A program made the position numbers and the translations under genes. Positions 42,211-51,962 of a DNA stretch of 64,000 nucleotides are shown piece after piece. Position 1 is the first letter of the stretch; every line of letters starts with the position of its first letter. The DNA comes from Candidatus Dietzia intestinipullorum (GTDB lineage: Bacteria > Actinomycetota > Actinomycetes > Mycobacteriales > Mycobacteriaceae): positions 1 to 64,000 of the forward strand of contig DWWP01000054.1 of the NCBI GenBank assembly GCA_019119635.1, given 5' to 3'. The notes below the pieces were generated by a model. It had not been told where the DNA came from. It ran no database searches and was given only the letters and a program-made list of their open reading frames with translations.

Positions 42211-42756
42211 CTATGGATCGCTTTTCGTGTGACCGGCGTTACTGCCGCCCTCGCCGGCCGCGGCGAGGAGGGTCTCGATCCGCTCGACGCCGTCGCGGAG
42301 GTCGTCGAGTTCGCGCCGCAGATAGTCCCGGGTGACCATGTCGCCCACGGACAGTCTCACGGACGCCAGCTCCCTGGCCAGGAACTCGGTGTCGGCCTTG
42401 GTCTGGGTGGCGCGCAGGCGGTCTTCGGTGAGGGAGTCCTTGTCCCGGTCCTCCTGGCGGTTCTGCGCGAGCAGGATCAGCGGCGCGGCGTAGGCGGCCT
42501 GGGTGGAGAACGCGAGGTTGAGCAGGATGAAGGGGTAGGGGTCGAAGCGAAGCGCGACGACGGCGACGTTGAGGACGATCCAGACGATCACCACGATCGT
42601 CTGGATCAGCAGGTAGGTGCCGGTGCCGAAGAACCGGGCGACGGCCTCGCTGTAGCGGCCGACGGCGTCGGAGTCGAAGCTGAACCTCGGTCGACGCGAC
42701 GTCAGCGGCGTCGACAGCGGGACGCGGGTGCCGGGTGTGGCGCCGTGTTCGGTCAT
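42211..42756 (-). CDS. DUF1003 inner-membrane protein (Rv1231c-like)
   Basis: This 181-residue protein has two membrane helices (about 48-68 and 75-95) with the DUF1003 signature: ARFFGTGTYLLIQTIVVIVW and then FDPYPFILLNLAFSTQAAYAAP. A cytoplasmic coiled-coil C-terminus follows (LARELASVRLSVGDMVTRDY). Function is unknown. Four bases separate it from the MgtE_N-CBS gene, so they are one transcript, and both lie at the same relative position in M. tuberculosis. A link to divalent cations is inferred from that partner. Confidence 0.85.
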   Translation of the reverse strand: MTEHGATPGTRVPLSTPLTSRRPRFSFDSDAVGRYSEAVARFFGTGTYLLIQTIVVIVWIVLNVAVVALRFDPYPFILLNLAFSTQAAYAAPLILLAQNRQEDRDKDSLTEDRLRATQTKADTEFLARELASVRLSVGDMVTRDYLRRELDDLRDGVERIETLLAAAGEGGSNAGHTKSDP

Positions 42757-42760
42757 GAGC

Positions 42761-44062
42761 TCAGGCCTCCCGCTCGTCGTGCAGGTCCATGTCGCGCCAG
42801 TCCTCCGGCAGGAGGTGATCGAGGAGGTCGTCGACCGCGACCGCGCCCAGCAGGTGCCCCTCGTCGTCGACGACGGGGCCGCACACCAGGTTATAGGTGG
42901 CCAGGAACCGGGTCACCGAGTCCACCGAGTCGGTGGGGCGCAGTGAGGACAGGTCCGAGTCCATGGCCTCCGCGACCATCGTCGACGGCAGCTCGCGGAG
43001 CAGTGACTGGATGTGTACGCAGCCCAGGTACTGCCCGGTCGGGGTCGCCGTCGGGGAACGGACCACGAACACGAGGCTCGCCAGCGCGGCGCTGAGGTCG
43101 GGGTTGCGGCAGTGTGCGAGGGCCTCGGCGACGGTCGTCTGGGGCGACAGGATGACGGGCTCGGGCGTCATGAGCCCGCCCGCCGTGTCGGCGTCGAACG
43201 TGAGCAGCCGGCGGACGGGCGCGGAGTCCTCCGGGTTCATCTTCTCCAGGAACGACTCCGCGTCCCGTTCCGAGAACTCGCCGAGGAGGTCGGCGGCGTC
43301 GTCGGGGTTCATGGCCTCGAGCACATCGGCCGCGCGCTCGAGCTCCAGGTGGGTGACGATCTCGGTCTGCTCGTCGTGGGGTAGCTCCTGGAGGATGTCG
43401 GCCAACCGTTCGTCGTCGAGCGTCCTGGCCACCTCGAGTCGACGGAACGCGGGGAGCTCCCGCAGGGAGTGAGCGACGTCGGCGGCACGGAGATCGGCGA
43501 ACTGCTCGACCAGGCTCTCGGCGCCGTGCTCGGGGGTGCCGATCGCCTCCTCGTCCAGTCCACGGATCCGGCTCCAGGGGTGGATCGCCACCGGGCCCCG
43601 GCGGCCCAGCGGGCCCCGTCCGCGCCGTGGGCGCACCGCGAGACGGGAGACCAGCCAGTCCCGGGTCCGCTGGCGTTCGATCTCCACGTCCACGACCCGG
43701 TACCGGTGTGTCTGATCGGTGTCAGCAGGGGCCGCCCCGGGCTCCGCGGTCACCTCGATGACCGAGTCGACGAGCGCGCCCAGCACCAGGTTCTCGCCGG
43801 GGCGGGATCGGAACTTGTGGAGATTGATGGTGCCGGAGATCAGAGAGACCGAACTCGGGTCGATCGATGCCACCCGCAGGATGGGCACGAAGATCCGCCG
43901 CCTGGTCGGCAACTCGACGACCAGGCCGATCACCCGCGGTTGCTTGTGTCGTGACCGCATGGCCACCACGACGTCCCGGATCCGTCCGATGTCGTCCCCG
44001 TCAGGGCCGATGACCGCGAGTCCGGCTAACCTGGCGACGAAGGCCTTGTTGAGGTTCGCCAT
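42761..44062 (-). CDS. PRC-barrel/MgtE_N/CBS domain protein (Rv1232c-like)
   Basis: This 433-residue soluble protein has the regulatory domains of the MgtE Mg2+ channel without its membrane domain. The N-terminal part (about 1-100) is PRC-barrel-like (LAGLAVIGPDGDDIGRIRDV). An MgtE_N superhelix follows at about 200-310 (LVEQFADLRAADVAHSLREL, HLELERAADVLEAMNPDDA). A CBS pair lies at about 310-430. It likely senses Mg2+ or nucleotides and acts on a separate partner. TAACCT seven bases upstream suggests a leaderless message. Confidence 0.85.
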   Translation of the reverse strand: MANLNKAFVARLAGLAVIGPDGDDIGRIRDVVVAMRSRHKQPRVIGLVVELPTRRRIFVPILRVASIDPSSVSLISGTINLHKFRSRPGENLVLGALVDSVIEVTAEPGAAPADTDQTHRYRVVDVEIERQRTRDWLVSRLAVRPRRGRGPLGRRGPVAIHPWSRIRGLDEEAIGTPEHGAESLVEQFADLRAADVAHSLRELPAFRRLEVARTLDDERLADILQELPHDEQTEIVTHLELERAADVLEAMNPDDAADLLGEFSERDAESFLEKMNPEDSAPVRRLLTFDADTAGGLMTPEPVILSPQTTVAEALAHCRNPDLSAALASLVFVVRSPTATPTGQYLGCVHIQSLLRELPSTMVAEAMDSDLSSLRPTDSVDSVTRFLATYNLVCGPVVDDEGHLLGAVAVDDLLDHLLPEDWRDMDLHDEREA

Positions 44063-44069
44063 GCGGCTC

Positions 44070-44075
44070 AGGTTA
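44070..44075 (-). promoter_or_regulatory. -10 element of a leaderless promoter (MgtE_N-CBS/DUF1003 operon)
   Basis: On the minus strand TAACCT is followed by seven bases and the ATG at 44062. Confidence 0.45.
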
Positions 44076-44127
44076 GACGCCGTGGGGCGGGGCGTGCCCC
44101 GACACACCACTGGGAACGGAGGAGCCG

Positions 44128-45147
44128 ATGACCGACGACCCCCGGACGGTACCCGCGGGCGGCGCCGACGCGGCCGACGTGATCGCCGCGCTCCGCGCCC
44201 GGCCCCGGCGCACGGTCCTCGCGGTACCGGGAAGCAGCCCCAAGATGATCGATAAGGCGCGGGGGCTGCCTGTCGACGAGGTCTTCCTCGATCTGGAGGA
44301 CGCGGTCGCGGGACCGGCCAAGGCGGAGGCGCGGGAGAACGTCATCGCGGCGCTGTCCCCCTCCGCCGGAGGGTTCGCCGCGCAGTCCGTGGTGGTCAGG
44401 GTCAACGCGTGGGACACGGAGTACACCGTCGGCGACGTGACGGAGGTGGTCGGCCGTGCGGGCGCGCGGGTGGACGCCGTACTGCTGCCCAAGGTCCGGT
44501 CCGCCGCCGAGGTCGTGGCGCTCGACCTCGTGCTGACCCAGGTGGAGCGGTCCGCGGGCCTGCCCGCCGGGCACATCGGTATCGAACCGCAGATCGAGGA
44601 CGCGGCCGGACTGACCCACATCGACGCGATCGCCGGCGCGAGCCCGCGGGTGCTGACCCTGGTGTTCGGCCCTGCGGATTTCATGGCGTCCCTCGGCGTG
44701 CGCACGCTCACGGTGGGCGAACAACCCGAGGGCTACGTCCCCGGCGACGCCTACCACCACGTGCTCATGACGATCCTCGTGGCTGCCCGGGCACACGGGC
44801 TCCAGGCGATCGACGGCCCGTTTCTCCGGGTGCGTGACGAGGAGGGGTTCCGGCGGGCGGCCGCCCGCACCGCCGCGTTGGGCTACGACGGCAAATGGGT
44901 CCTGCACCCGGCCCAGGTGGACGCGGGTAACGAGGTGTTCAGCCCCCGGCAGTCGGAGTTCGACAAGGCGGAGGGCATCCTCGCGGCGTATGCGCACGCG
45001 ACGTCGGTCGAGGGCGGCGCACGGGGCGCGGTGATGTACGGCGACGAGATGCTCGACGAGGCCAGCCGTAAGATGGCACTGGTGGTGTCGGCGCGCGGTC
45101 GCGCGGCCGGCATGTCGGTCTCGGACACGGAAGGACGCTCGACATGA
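44128..45147 (+). CDS. CitE/HpcH-HpaI family CoA-ester lyase
   Basis: This 339-residue TIM-barrel lyase belongs to the citrate lyase beta/malyl-CoA lyase family. Conserved features are LAVPGSSPKMIDKA, VFLDLEDAVAGPAKAEAREN with Mg2+/substrate residues, RVNAWDTEY, GIEPQIEDAAGL, and GKWVLHPAQVD toward the end. Its likely reactions are cleavage or formation of malyl-CoA, methylmalyl-CoA or citramalyl-CoA; no citrate lyase alpha or gamma genes are near. It has GGAGGAG upstream of the ATG and its stop overlaps the next gene as ATGA. M. tuberculosis has no citE at this point. Confidence 0.85.
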   Translation: MTDDPRTVPAGGADAADVIAALRARPRRTVLAVPGSSPKMIDKARGLPVDEVFLDLEDAVAGPAKAEARENVIAALSPSAGGFAAQSVVVRVNAWDTEYTVGDVTEVVGRAGARVDAVLLPKVRSAAEVVALDLVLTQVERSAGLPAGHIGIEPQIEDAAGLTHIDAIAGASPRVLTLVFGPADFMASLGVRTLTVGEQPEGYVPGDAYHHVLMTILVAARAHGLQAIDGPFLRVRDEEGFRRAAARTAALGYDGKWVLHPAQVDAGNEVFSPRQSEFDKAEGILAAYAHATSVEGGARGAVMYGDEMLDEASRKMALVVSARGRAAGMSVSDTEGRST

Positions 45148-45650
45148 CGACTCCGGTGAACTCAGGGTCGGCCGGGCGGCGCGGTGCCCAGACCCCGGGC
45201 CTGCCCACGCCTCCGACGGGCTGGGTCGTGGGCTCGTACGGCACGTACGCCGAGGCCCAGGCGGCGGTGGATCATCTGGCGGACGAGGACTTCCCGGTCC
45301 ACGAGGTCACCATCGTCGGCGTGGACCTGATGCAGGTCGAACGGGTCACCGGCCGGCTCACCTGGCCCAAGGTGCTCCTCGGCGGGCTGGCCACGGGCGC
45401 TTGGCTCGGACTGTTCGTCGGTCTGGTCCTGGGGATCTTCACGCAGCCGATGTGGGGCGTGGTCCTCACGGGCCTGATCGGCGGTTCCGTCTTCGGCGTG
45501 GTGTCCACGTCGCTGTCCTACGCGGCCACCCGCGGCAAGCGCGACTTCGCGTCGACCTCGCAACTGGTCGCGGGACGATACGACGTGCTGTGCGCGCCCG
45601 GGAGTGCCGAACGGGTCCGCGACGAGCTCGCACGGTTCGGGATGAAATGA
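45144..45650 (+). CDS. General stress protein 17M-like membrane protein (Rv1234-like)
   Basis: This 168-residue protein has a YflT/GSP17M-like N-terminal domain (VVGSYGTYAEAQAAVDHLAD, VTIVGVDL) and two membrane helices (about 77-98 and 103-125) in the middle. A soluble C-terminal part follows. The family responds to general stress in Bacillus but has no assigned activity. It begins at an ATG overlapping the CitE-like stop and ends overlapping the SUFU-like gene, so all three are coupled. Rv1234 occupies the corresponding place in M. tuberculosis. Confidence 0.8.
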   Translation: MTTPVNSGSAGRRGAQTPGLPTPPTGWVVGSYGTYAEAQAAVDHLADEDFPVHEVTIVGVDLMQVERVTGRLTWPKVLLGGLATGAWLGLFVGLVLGIFTQPMWGVVLTGLIGGSVFGVVSTSLSYAATRGKRDFASTSQLVAGRYDVLCAPGSAERVRDELARFGMK

Positions 45651-46243
45651 CCGACCCCGACCCGTCCGCGGTCCTGACGACGGTCCGCCGGCACCTCGTC
45701 GACGAGTGGGGGACGGAGCCGCAGGAGGCGTCGGTGACATTCCTCGGCGCCCCTCCGATCCGCGTCCTGAGGTTTGTCGACGTGGAGACGCGAGTGGTCC
45801 GCTATGTCACCCTGGGGTGCTCCTCGGAGCCGATGGGGGATCCGTCCGCACTCGTCCCGGACCCGACGGCCCCGCGTGCCGAGTTGTGCATCGTCCTGCG
45901 GGACGGGGTGGACGGGCTGGTCAAGGCTCTCGCTGTTCTCGCCGCCGCCCCGTCGGTGGAGGGCCTGGTCTTCGCCGAGGGCGCGTTGATCGACCTGGGG
46001 GAGCCGCTGTGGCCGGGCGCGGCCTTCACCGCGGTGATCCTGCGTGCGCCGGAGATCTCGGATGTGGAGCTGGGCGGGGACGCCGCCCCCGTCCGCGTCT
46101 TCCGGGCCGTTCCGGTGACACACACGGAGGCCGCCTGGGTACGGCTCAAGGGAGCGGGCGAACTCGAGGACGCCTGGGCCGAGGCCGGGGTCGACGTGAC
46201 GGATCCGGGACGGCCGGCGGTCAACCCGGGGCGGGTCGGATAG
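45647..46243 (+). CDS. Suppressor-of-fused (SUFU) domain protein
   Basis: This 198-residue soluble protein has the bacterial SUFU-like fold: VRYVTLGCSSEPM near residue 50 and RAELCIVLRDGVDGL around 78-92. A second half contains EPLWPGAAFTAVILRAPEIS and HTEAAWVRLKGAGELEDAW. In animals SUFU binds Gli factors; in bacteria it appears as immunity or scaffold-like protein in toxin loci and in stand-alone genes. No toxin is visible nearby. It is the last gene of a coupled three-gene operon and starts with ATG overlapping the previous stop (ATGA). Confidence 0.75.
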   Translation: MTDPDPSAVLTTVRRHLVDEWGTEPQEASVTFLGAPPIRVLRFVDVETRVVRYVTLGCSSEPMGDPSALVPDPTAPRAELCIVLRDGVDGLVKALAVLAAAPSVEGLVFAEGALIDLGEPLWPGAAFTAVILRAPEISDVELGGDAAPVRVFRAVPVTHTEAAWVRLKGAGELEDAWAEAGVDVTDPGRPAVNPGRVG

Positions 46244-46324
46244 CACCCGGCCGGGGCGCGGCCGGAGGATGCTGCGCGGCGGGTGTGAGAATGACGGGAT
46301 GCGGTGGACGAAGGACGTGATGGG

Positions 46325-47239
46325 ATGAGGCGCACGGCGACACGGCCCGGGCCGCGGGCCGGGATCGCGGTACTGACGCTCGCGTTGGGACTGACCGGGT
46401 GCCAGGCGCAGTCGTCGATCATCCCCGCACACGAGCCCGATCCGTTGGTGGTGATCGAGACGGCCTCGTTCGCGGAGTCGGAGATCGTCGGCCACATCTA
46501 CGCCAACGCACTGTCTCGGAGCGGGTGGCGGGTGGCTCCTCGTCCCCAGTCGGGCACGCAGGACGAGGTGATGGACTCGGTGGTGGCGGGGGACGCCACC
46601 TTCACGCTCGGATTCACCGGTGAGCTGCTCCGGCGCTATGATCGGGGCGCGGACGACACCGCCTCCGAGGACGTCTACACGGCGATGATGGCGGCGTTGC
46701 CGGAAGGCGTCACGGCCGCCGACCCCGCGCCTGCGGAGGATGCCCCCGTGTACGTGGTGACCCGACACACCTCGGAGACGCGGGGCCTGCGGACGATGTC
46801 CGACCTGGCCGGTCGGTGCGGCGAGCTCACCCTCGGCGCCCGCCAGGAGGCGCTCGCGGATCGCGAGCTCGCGACGTCCGTGGGCGCGGGCTACGAGTGC
46901 GGGTTCGGCAACCGCGTGCCGATGGGCTCCGACCCCCGCGCCGTGTTCGAGGCGCTGCGGGACGGGGAGATCGGCGTGGGCCTGGTCCAGTCAGCGGATC
47001 CGATCCTGGCCCCTGACGACATGGTCCCCCTGGTCGACGACGACGAGGTGATCCTCGCTCAGCAACTCGTCCCCGTCTTCCGCAAGGGCTCGCTGTCGGA
47101 GGAGCAGCTCGAGATGGTCAACCGGATCAGCGGCGAGCTCACCACGGACGATGTGCGGGAACTCCTGCTCGGGGTGGAGTTCGGTACCGCGACCCCGGTG
47201 GGGATGGCCAACTACTGGCTCGACCAACACGACTACTGA
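46325..47239 (+). CDS. OpuAC-type osmoprotectant-binding lipoprotein, orphan
   Basis: This 304-residue lipoprotein has lipobox LTGC (Cys26) and the substrate-binding domain of glycine betaine/choline ABC importers (OpuAC family). Landmarks are VVIETASFAESEIVGHIYAN, FTLGFTGELLRRYD, the SDLAGRCGELTLGARQE segment and VPVFRKGSLSEEQLEMVNRI. No permease or ATPase is encoded alongside, so it works with a distant transporter or as a sensor. The ATG at 46325 was chosen for the signal peptide; AAGGACG is upstream. The gene ends at a hairpin shared with kgd. Confidence 0.8.
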   Translation: MRRTATRPGPRAGIAVLTLALGLTGCQAQSSIIPAHEPDPLVVIETASFAESEIVGHIYANALSRSGWRVAPRPQSGTQDEVMDSVVAGDATFTLGFTGELLRRYDRGADDTASEDVYTAMMAALPEGVTAADPAPAEDAPVYVVTRHTSETRGLRTMSDLAGRCGELTLGARQEALADRELATSVGAGYECGFGNRVPMGSDPRAVFEALRDGEIGVGLVQSADPILAPDDMVPLVDDDEVILAQQLVPVFRKGSLSEEQLEMVNRISGELTTDDVRELLLGVEFGTATPVGMANYWLDQHDY

Positions 47240-47285
47240 CGCCGCGCGCGTCGGGCACGCGCCGGAGCACACCCCACCACGTTGC

Positions 47286-47316
47286 GGGTGCCCGGCCGGC
47301 GACCGACCGGGCACCC
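47286..47316. terminator. Bidirectional hairpin between the OpuAC-like gene and kgd
   Basis: GGGTGCCCGG (47286-47295) pairs perfectly with CCGGGCACCC (47307-47316) over an 11-base loop. It lies between two converging genes, seven bases beyond the kgd stop. Confidence 0.6.
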
Positions 47317-47322
47317 TGCGCG

Positions 47323-50300
47323 TCAGGCGAAGGCCTCGTCCACCAGAGCCTTCTGCTCCACCGCGTGCACCTTGCTCAGTCCCGTCGACGTGGCGGCCAT
47401 GGCCCGTCGGGAGACGCGCTTGAGCTTGGGGAACTCGGGGATGATCTCCGGGATGTTGAGCGCCAGGAAGCTCCAGGCGCCCTGGTTGGACGGTTCCTCC
47501 TGCACCCACCGCACTTCCTCGAGGTTCGGGTAGTGCCCGAGGGCTTCGCGGAGGCGACGGAACGGGATCGGGTGGATCTGCTCCAGCCGCACGATCGCGA
47601 TGTCGGACCGTCCGTCCTTCTCCTGCTTGGCGGCGAGCTCGTAGTAGAGCTTGCCCGACACCAGGAGCATCGTGGTGACCTTGTCGGCGTCCTTGGCCCC
47701 GTCCGCGAACGTCGGATCGTCCAGCACCGAGCGGAACTTGCCCTCGGTGAAGTCCTCGACGGTGCTGACCGCCTTCTTGTTGCGCAGCATGGACTTGGGG
47801 GTGAACACGATCTGGGGACGCTGGATGCCGTCCGTGGCGTGGCGACGCATGAGGTGGAAGTAGTTCGCCGGGGTGGACGGCTGGGCCACCGTCATCGACC
47901 CCTCCGCGCACAGCTGGAGGAAGCGCTCCATCCGTCCGGACGTGTGGTCCGGCCCCATGCCCTCGTGCCCGTGCGGCAGGAGCAGCGAGACCGAGGACTT
48001 CTGCCCCCACTTGGCCTCGCCGGAGGAGATGTACTCGTCGATGATGGTCTGGGCGCCGTTGACGAAGTCGCCGAACTGCGCCTCCCACAGGACCACGGCC
48101 TCCGGGTCACCGACCGAGTAGCCGTACTCGAAGCCGACACCCGCGAACTCCGTGAGTGCCGAGTTCCACACCTCGAACCGGCCGGGCCCGTCCAGGTTCT
48201 GCAGCGGCGAGTAGGTCTCGGACGACGACTTGTCGATCACCACGGAGTGCCGCTGCGTGAAGGTCCCGCGCTGGGAGTCCTGGCCCGCGAAGCGGACCGT
48301 GCGCCCCTCCATGACCAGCGATCCCAGGGCTAACATCTCGGCGAACGCCCAGTCGACGTTGCCGTTGTAGGCCATCTTCTGGCGGGCCTCGTAGACCGGC
48401 TTGACGCGGGGATGGATGGTGAAGCCGTCCGGGACGGTGCCGAAGGCGTCACCGATCTGGTGCAGTACCGACTCGTCCACCGCTGTGACCAGGCGCTTGG
48501 GCAGCGGCTGGTCGGGGAGGATGGACTGCGACGCCGTGACCGGGTGCTTCTCCAGTTCGCGGACCTCGTTGAAGACACGCTCCAACTGTCCCTGGAAGTC
48601 GCGGAGTGCGGCCTCGGCCTCCTTCTCCGTGATGTCACCACGACCAACAAGGTCCTCGGTGTAGGACTGGCGAACGCTCTTCTTCTGGTCGATGACCTCG
48701 TACATGCGCGGCTGCGTCATCGACGGGTCGTCAGCCTCGTTGTGGCCGCGACGGCGGTAGCAGACGAGGTCGATCACGACGTCCTTCTTGAACTCCTGGC
48801 GGAAGTCCATGGCCAGACGCGCCACCCGGACGCAGGCCTCGGGGTCGTCACCGTTGACGTGGAAGATCGGTGCGCCGACCATCTTGGCGATGTCCGTGCA
48901 GTACTGGCTCGACCGCCCGGCGTCGGGGGAGGTGGTGAACCCGATCTGGTTGTTCACGACGATGTGCACCGTGCCGCCGGTGCGGTAGCCGTCGATCTGG
49001 GACAGGTTCAGGGTCTCGGCGACCACACCCTGACCGGCGAACGCGGCGTCGCCGTGCAGCATGAGCGGCACGACCGGGTACTCCGCGCGCCACTCGGGAT
49101 CGTCGATGAGATCCTGCTTGGCACGGACGATGCCCTCGAGTACAGGGTCGACGGCCTCGAGGTGTGACGGGTTGGCGGTGAGCGAGACCTTGATCTCGTT
49201 CTCGCCGAACATCTGGTACTGGATGCCCTCGGCGCCGAGGTGGTACTTCACGTCGCCCGAGCCGTGCGCGGCCGAGGGGTCCATGTTGCCCTCGAACTCG
49301 GTGAAGATCTGCCGGTAGGGCTTGCCGACGATGTTCGCCAGCACGTTGAGCCGGCCGCGGTGCGGCATGCCGATCACGACCTCGTCGAGCGCGAACTCCG
49401 CGGCCTCGTCGATCACGGCGTCCATCATCGGGATGACCGACTCCGCGCCCTCGAGCGAGAAACGCTTCTGCCCGACGTACTTGGTCTGCAGGAAGGTCTC
49501 GAACGCCTCGGCGGCGTTGACCTTGGACAGGATGTACTTCTGCTCGGCTACCGTCGGCTTGTCGTCGACGCCCTCGACCCGCTCCTGGATCCAGTACCGC
49601 TGCTCGTTCTCGAGGATGTGCGTGTACTCGATGCCGATCTTGCGGCAGTAGGCGGCCCGGAGCGCGGACAGCACGTCGTGCAGCCGCATCCTGTCCTTGC
49701 CGACGAACCCGCCGACGGAGAACTTCCGCTCGAGATCCCACAGCGTGAGCTCGTGGGTGTTGACGTCGAGATCCGGGTGGAAGTTCCGCCGCCGCAGCGC
49801 GTACATGGCGTCGATCGGGTCGATGTCGGCCATGAGGTGGCCGCGATCCCGGTACGCGGCGATGAGCTCGAGGACGCGGGCGTCCTTGTCCACACGCGGG
49901 TCGGTGATGTCCCGGCGCCAGCGGACCGGCTCGTACGGGATGCCGAGGGAACCGAAGATCTGGTCGTAGAACTCGTCGGCCTGGAGGAGACGGTGGATCT
50001 CGCGGAGGAACTCGCCCGACTCGGCGCCCTGGATGACCCGGTGATCGTAGGTGGAGGTGAGCGTGGTGATCTTGCCGACCGCGTTCTGGGCGAGCTGGTC
50101 CTCGCTGGCGCCCTGGAACTCGGCCGGGTACTCCATGGCCCCGACGCCGAGGATGGTGCCCTGTCCGACGGTGAGGCGGGGCACCGAATGCACGGTGCCG
50201 ATGCCGCCGGGGTTGGTCAGCGAGACCGTCACGCCGGAGAAATCGTCCATCGTGAGCTTGCCGATGCGGGCACGCGAGACGATGTCCTCGTAGGCGTCGA

Positions 50301-51084
50301 GGAAGCCGCGGAAGTTCAGGTCCTCGCAGTTCTTGATGGCGGCCACCACGAGCGTGCGACCGGCCTTGGTCTTCATGTCGATCGCCAGACCCAGGTTGAT
50401 CCCGGGGGGAGTGACGGAGTGGGGCTTGCCGTCGATCTCCTCGAAGTGGTTGTTCATGTTGGGGAAGGCCTTGATCGCCTGGACCATGGCGTACCCGATG
50501 AGGTGCGTGAACGAGATCTTGCCGCCGTGCGTGCGCTTGAGGTGGTTGTTGATCACCACGCGGTTGTCGATCATCGCCTTGGCCGGCACGGCGCGGACCG
50601 AGGTGGCGGTGGGGAGCGACAGCGACGCGTTCATGTTCTTGACGATCGCGTTCGCGGGCCCCCGCAAGACCTTGTGCTCGGTTTCCTCCGGCGGGTTGTA
50701 CACGGGGGCCTCCGGCTCCTTCGGGGCGGGCGCTTCCGGCTTCTTGCTGGTCGCGGGAGCGCGTTCCGGTGCGGGGACACCCTTCCCGCGTGACTTGCTG
50801 CGGGCGGGCGCGTCGGCCGGTGGCTTCTGGGACACGTCCTCCCGCGTGGCGTCCGGCGTGACGTCGTCGATCGTCACGTCGGCGGACTTCCGCGGGGCGG
50901 CATCAGAACCCGGCGCGTCCCCCCGCCCGGCCCCGTTGCCGCCCGGGGAGGAGGCGGCCCCGGGGTTCGCGTCGAAGAACTCGTGCCAGGTCCGGTCCAC
51001 GGAGGACGGGTCCTTGGTGTAACGGTGGTACATCTCGTCGACGAGCCACTGATTCTGTCCGAATTGTGAGACGTTCTTGCTCAC
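47323..51084 (-). CDS. kgd: Multifunctional 2-oxoglutarate decarboxylase/dehydrogenase E1-E2
   Basis: This 1253-residue actinobacterial KGD/OdhA protein acts in the TCA cycle as 2-oxoglutarate decarboxylase, carboligase and the E1/E2 part of the dehydrogenase complex. The N-terminal motif [15 protein letters not shown] is followed by an Ala/Pro-rich linker. A succinyltransferase-like domain (about 130-360) has the catalytic [14 protein letters not shown] but no lipoyl domain. The thiamine-diphosphate E1 part includes [27 protein letters not shown] and [17 protein letters not shown]. The GTG at 51084 aligns with mycobacterial KGD. It would be inhibited by GarA/OdhI in relatives. It is the equivalent of Rv1248c. 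Confidence 0.95.
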   Translation of the reverse strand: MSKNVSQFGQNQWLVDEMYHRYTKDPSSVDRTWHEFFDANPGAASSPGGNGAGRGDAPGSDAAPRKSADVTIDDVTPDATREDVSQKPPADAPARSKSRGKGVPAPERAPATSKKPEAPAPKEPEAPVYNPPEETEHKVLRGPANAIVKNMNASLSLPTATSVRAVPAKAMIDNRVVINNHLKRTHGGKISFTHLIGYAMVQAIKAFPNMNNHFEEIDGKPHSVTPPGINLGLAIDMKTKAGRTLVVAAIKNCEDLNFRGFLDAYEDIVSRARIGKLTMDDFSGVTVSLTNPGGIGTVHSVPRLTVGQGTILGVGAMEYPAEFQGASEDQLAQNAVGKITTLTSTYDHRVIQGAESGEFLREIHRLLQADEFYDQIFGSLGIPYEPVRWRRDITDPRVDKDARVLELIAAYRDRGHLMADIDPIDAMYALRRRNFHPDLDVNTHELTLWDLERKFSVGGFVGKDRMRLHDVLSALRAAYCRKIGIEYTHILENEQRYWIQERVEGVDDKPTVAEQKYILSKVNAAEAFETFLQTKYVGQKRFSLEGAESVIPMMDAVIDEAAEFALDEVVIGMPHRGRLNVLANIVGKPYRQIFTEFEGNMDPSAAHGSGDVKYHLGAEGIQYQMFGENEIKVSLTANPSHLEAVDPVLEGIVRAKQDLIDDPEWRAEYPVVPLMLHGDAAFAGQGVVAETLNLSQIDGYRTGGTVHIVVNNQIGFTTSPDAGRSSQYCTDIAKMVGAPIFHVNGDDPEACVRVARLAMDFRQEFKKDVVIDLVCYRRRGHNEADDPSMTQPRMYEVIDQKKSVRQSYTEDLVGRGDITEKEAEAALRDFQGQLERVFNEVRELEKHPVTASQSILPDQPLPKRLVTAVDESVLHQIGDAFGTVPDGFTIHPRVKPVYEARQKMAYNGNVDWAFAEMLALGSLVMEGRTVRFAGQDSQRGTFTQRHSVVIDKSSSETYSPLQNLDGPGRFEVWNSALTEFAGVGFEYGYSVGDPEAVVLWEAQFGDFVNGAQTIIDEYISSGEAKWGQKSSVSLLLPHGHEGMGPDHTSGRMERFLQLCAEGSMTVAQPSTPANYFHLMRRHATDGIQRPQIVFTPKSMLRNKKAVSTVEDFTEGKFRSVLDDPTFADGAKDADKVTTMLLVSGKLYYELAAKQEKDGRSDIAIVRLEQIHPIPFRRLREALGHYPNLEEVRWVQEEPSNQGAWSFLALNIPEIIPEFPKLKRVSRRAMAATSTGLSKVHAVEQKALVDEAFA

Positions 51085-51211
51085 GGCCTTGTGGTGCCTC
51101 TCTGGTTTGTGGTGGGTTTCACACGTCAATGGCCCCAGGCTAGTCGTTCCGCCCGTTCCTGGCCGTTCGATCGCACCTGACAGGGGGAGTCGTGGGGCCG
51201 GGGCCCGGGGG

Positions 51212-51934
51212 TCACGTCTCCGGCCAGTCCTCCGGTGGCGCACCGAAGCTCGCGTGCGCGGTCTCGACGACCGATCTGCCGAGTCTGCGGTTGCCCCAGG
51301 CACCGACCGCCGCCCCGATCCCCGCGGGCGCGAGTTTGCCCATCGCGAGCGTGGCCCGCTTGACGGCGAACCGCCGGAGGAACCGTGTGGCCATGCGGCG
51401 GTTGAGCTCTCTGACCCCGGGCAGCTGCAGCGCCCGGCCGGTCGCGGCTGACCCGGTGGACCCGCCCTCCACGGTGACGGAGCGGGACAGGATGGCCGTG
51501 CCCGACGCGCCCAACAGGATGGTCAGGACGAGCTGCTCCTCGTGTTCCTGTCGGCCGACGTCGACGCCTTGCACCTCGGCCACCGCGAGGGTGTAGAACG
51601 CGGTGGCCTCCAGGAAGGCCAGGGACTCCGCGCCGATGGCGCCCATCCCGACGACCGTGCCCACCCCCGGTACCGCCGCCGTGGTGCCGACGGCGGCCCC
51701 GGAGGTGGAGACCGCCAGGAGGTATCGTGAGTCGAGCCGACGCCGCAGGCGCGCCGGGCTCTCCTGCGGGTGCTTCCGGCGGATCCCGGCCACGTACTCC
51801 CGGGCGGCCCCGCGCTGTCCGCGGACCGCCCGACGAAGGGCGCCCTTGACCACACCCGCGAGGGGGCCGGAGATCTCGGTGGGGGCGGGAGTGTCGTCCG
51901 GCACGGGGGCTCCTCGTCGTCGTCCGGTGGTCAT
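51212..51934 (-). CDS. EcsC-like membrane protein of unknown function
   Basis: This 240-residue protein has a basic N-terminal part and a central hydrophobic region (about 74-115) with [19 protein letters not shown] and [20 protein letters not shown], then [12 protein letters not shown], a pattern like the EcsC family. The C-terminal basic segment contains another hydrophobic stretch ([15 protein letters not shown]). It occupies the position of the membrane protein gene Rv1249c beside kgd in M. tuberculosis. The start has TACCGT eight bases upstream. EcsC membership is suggested only, and the function is unknown. Confidence 0.5.
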   Translation of the reverse strand: MTTGRRRGAPVPDDTPAPTEISGPLAGVVKGALRRAVRGQRGAAREYVAGIRRKHPQESPARLRRRLDSRYLLAVSTSGAAVGTTAAVPGVGTVVGMGAIGAESLAFLEATAFYTLAVAEVQGVDVGRQEHEEQLVLTILLGASGTAILSRSVTVEGGSTGSAATGRALQLPGVRELNRRMATRFLRRFAVKRATLAMGKLAPAGIGAAVGAWGNRRLGRSVVETAHASFGAPPEDWPET

Positions 51935-51962
51935 CGGACCCCACGGTACGGCGGTGACGCCG

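Noticed and set aside
49240-50793. A 517-codon plus-strand frame inside kgd
   Set aside because: It lies opposite the E1/E2 coding sequence of kgd, has no start signal and encodes no known motif.
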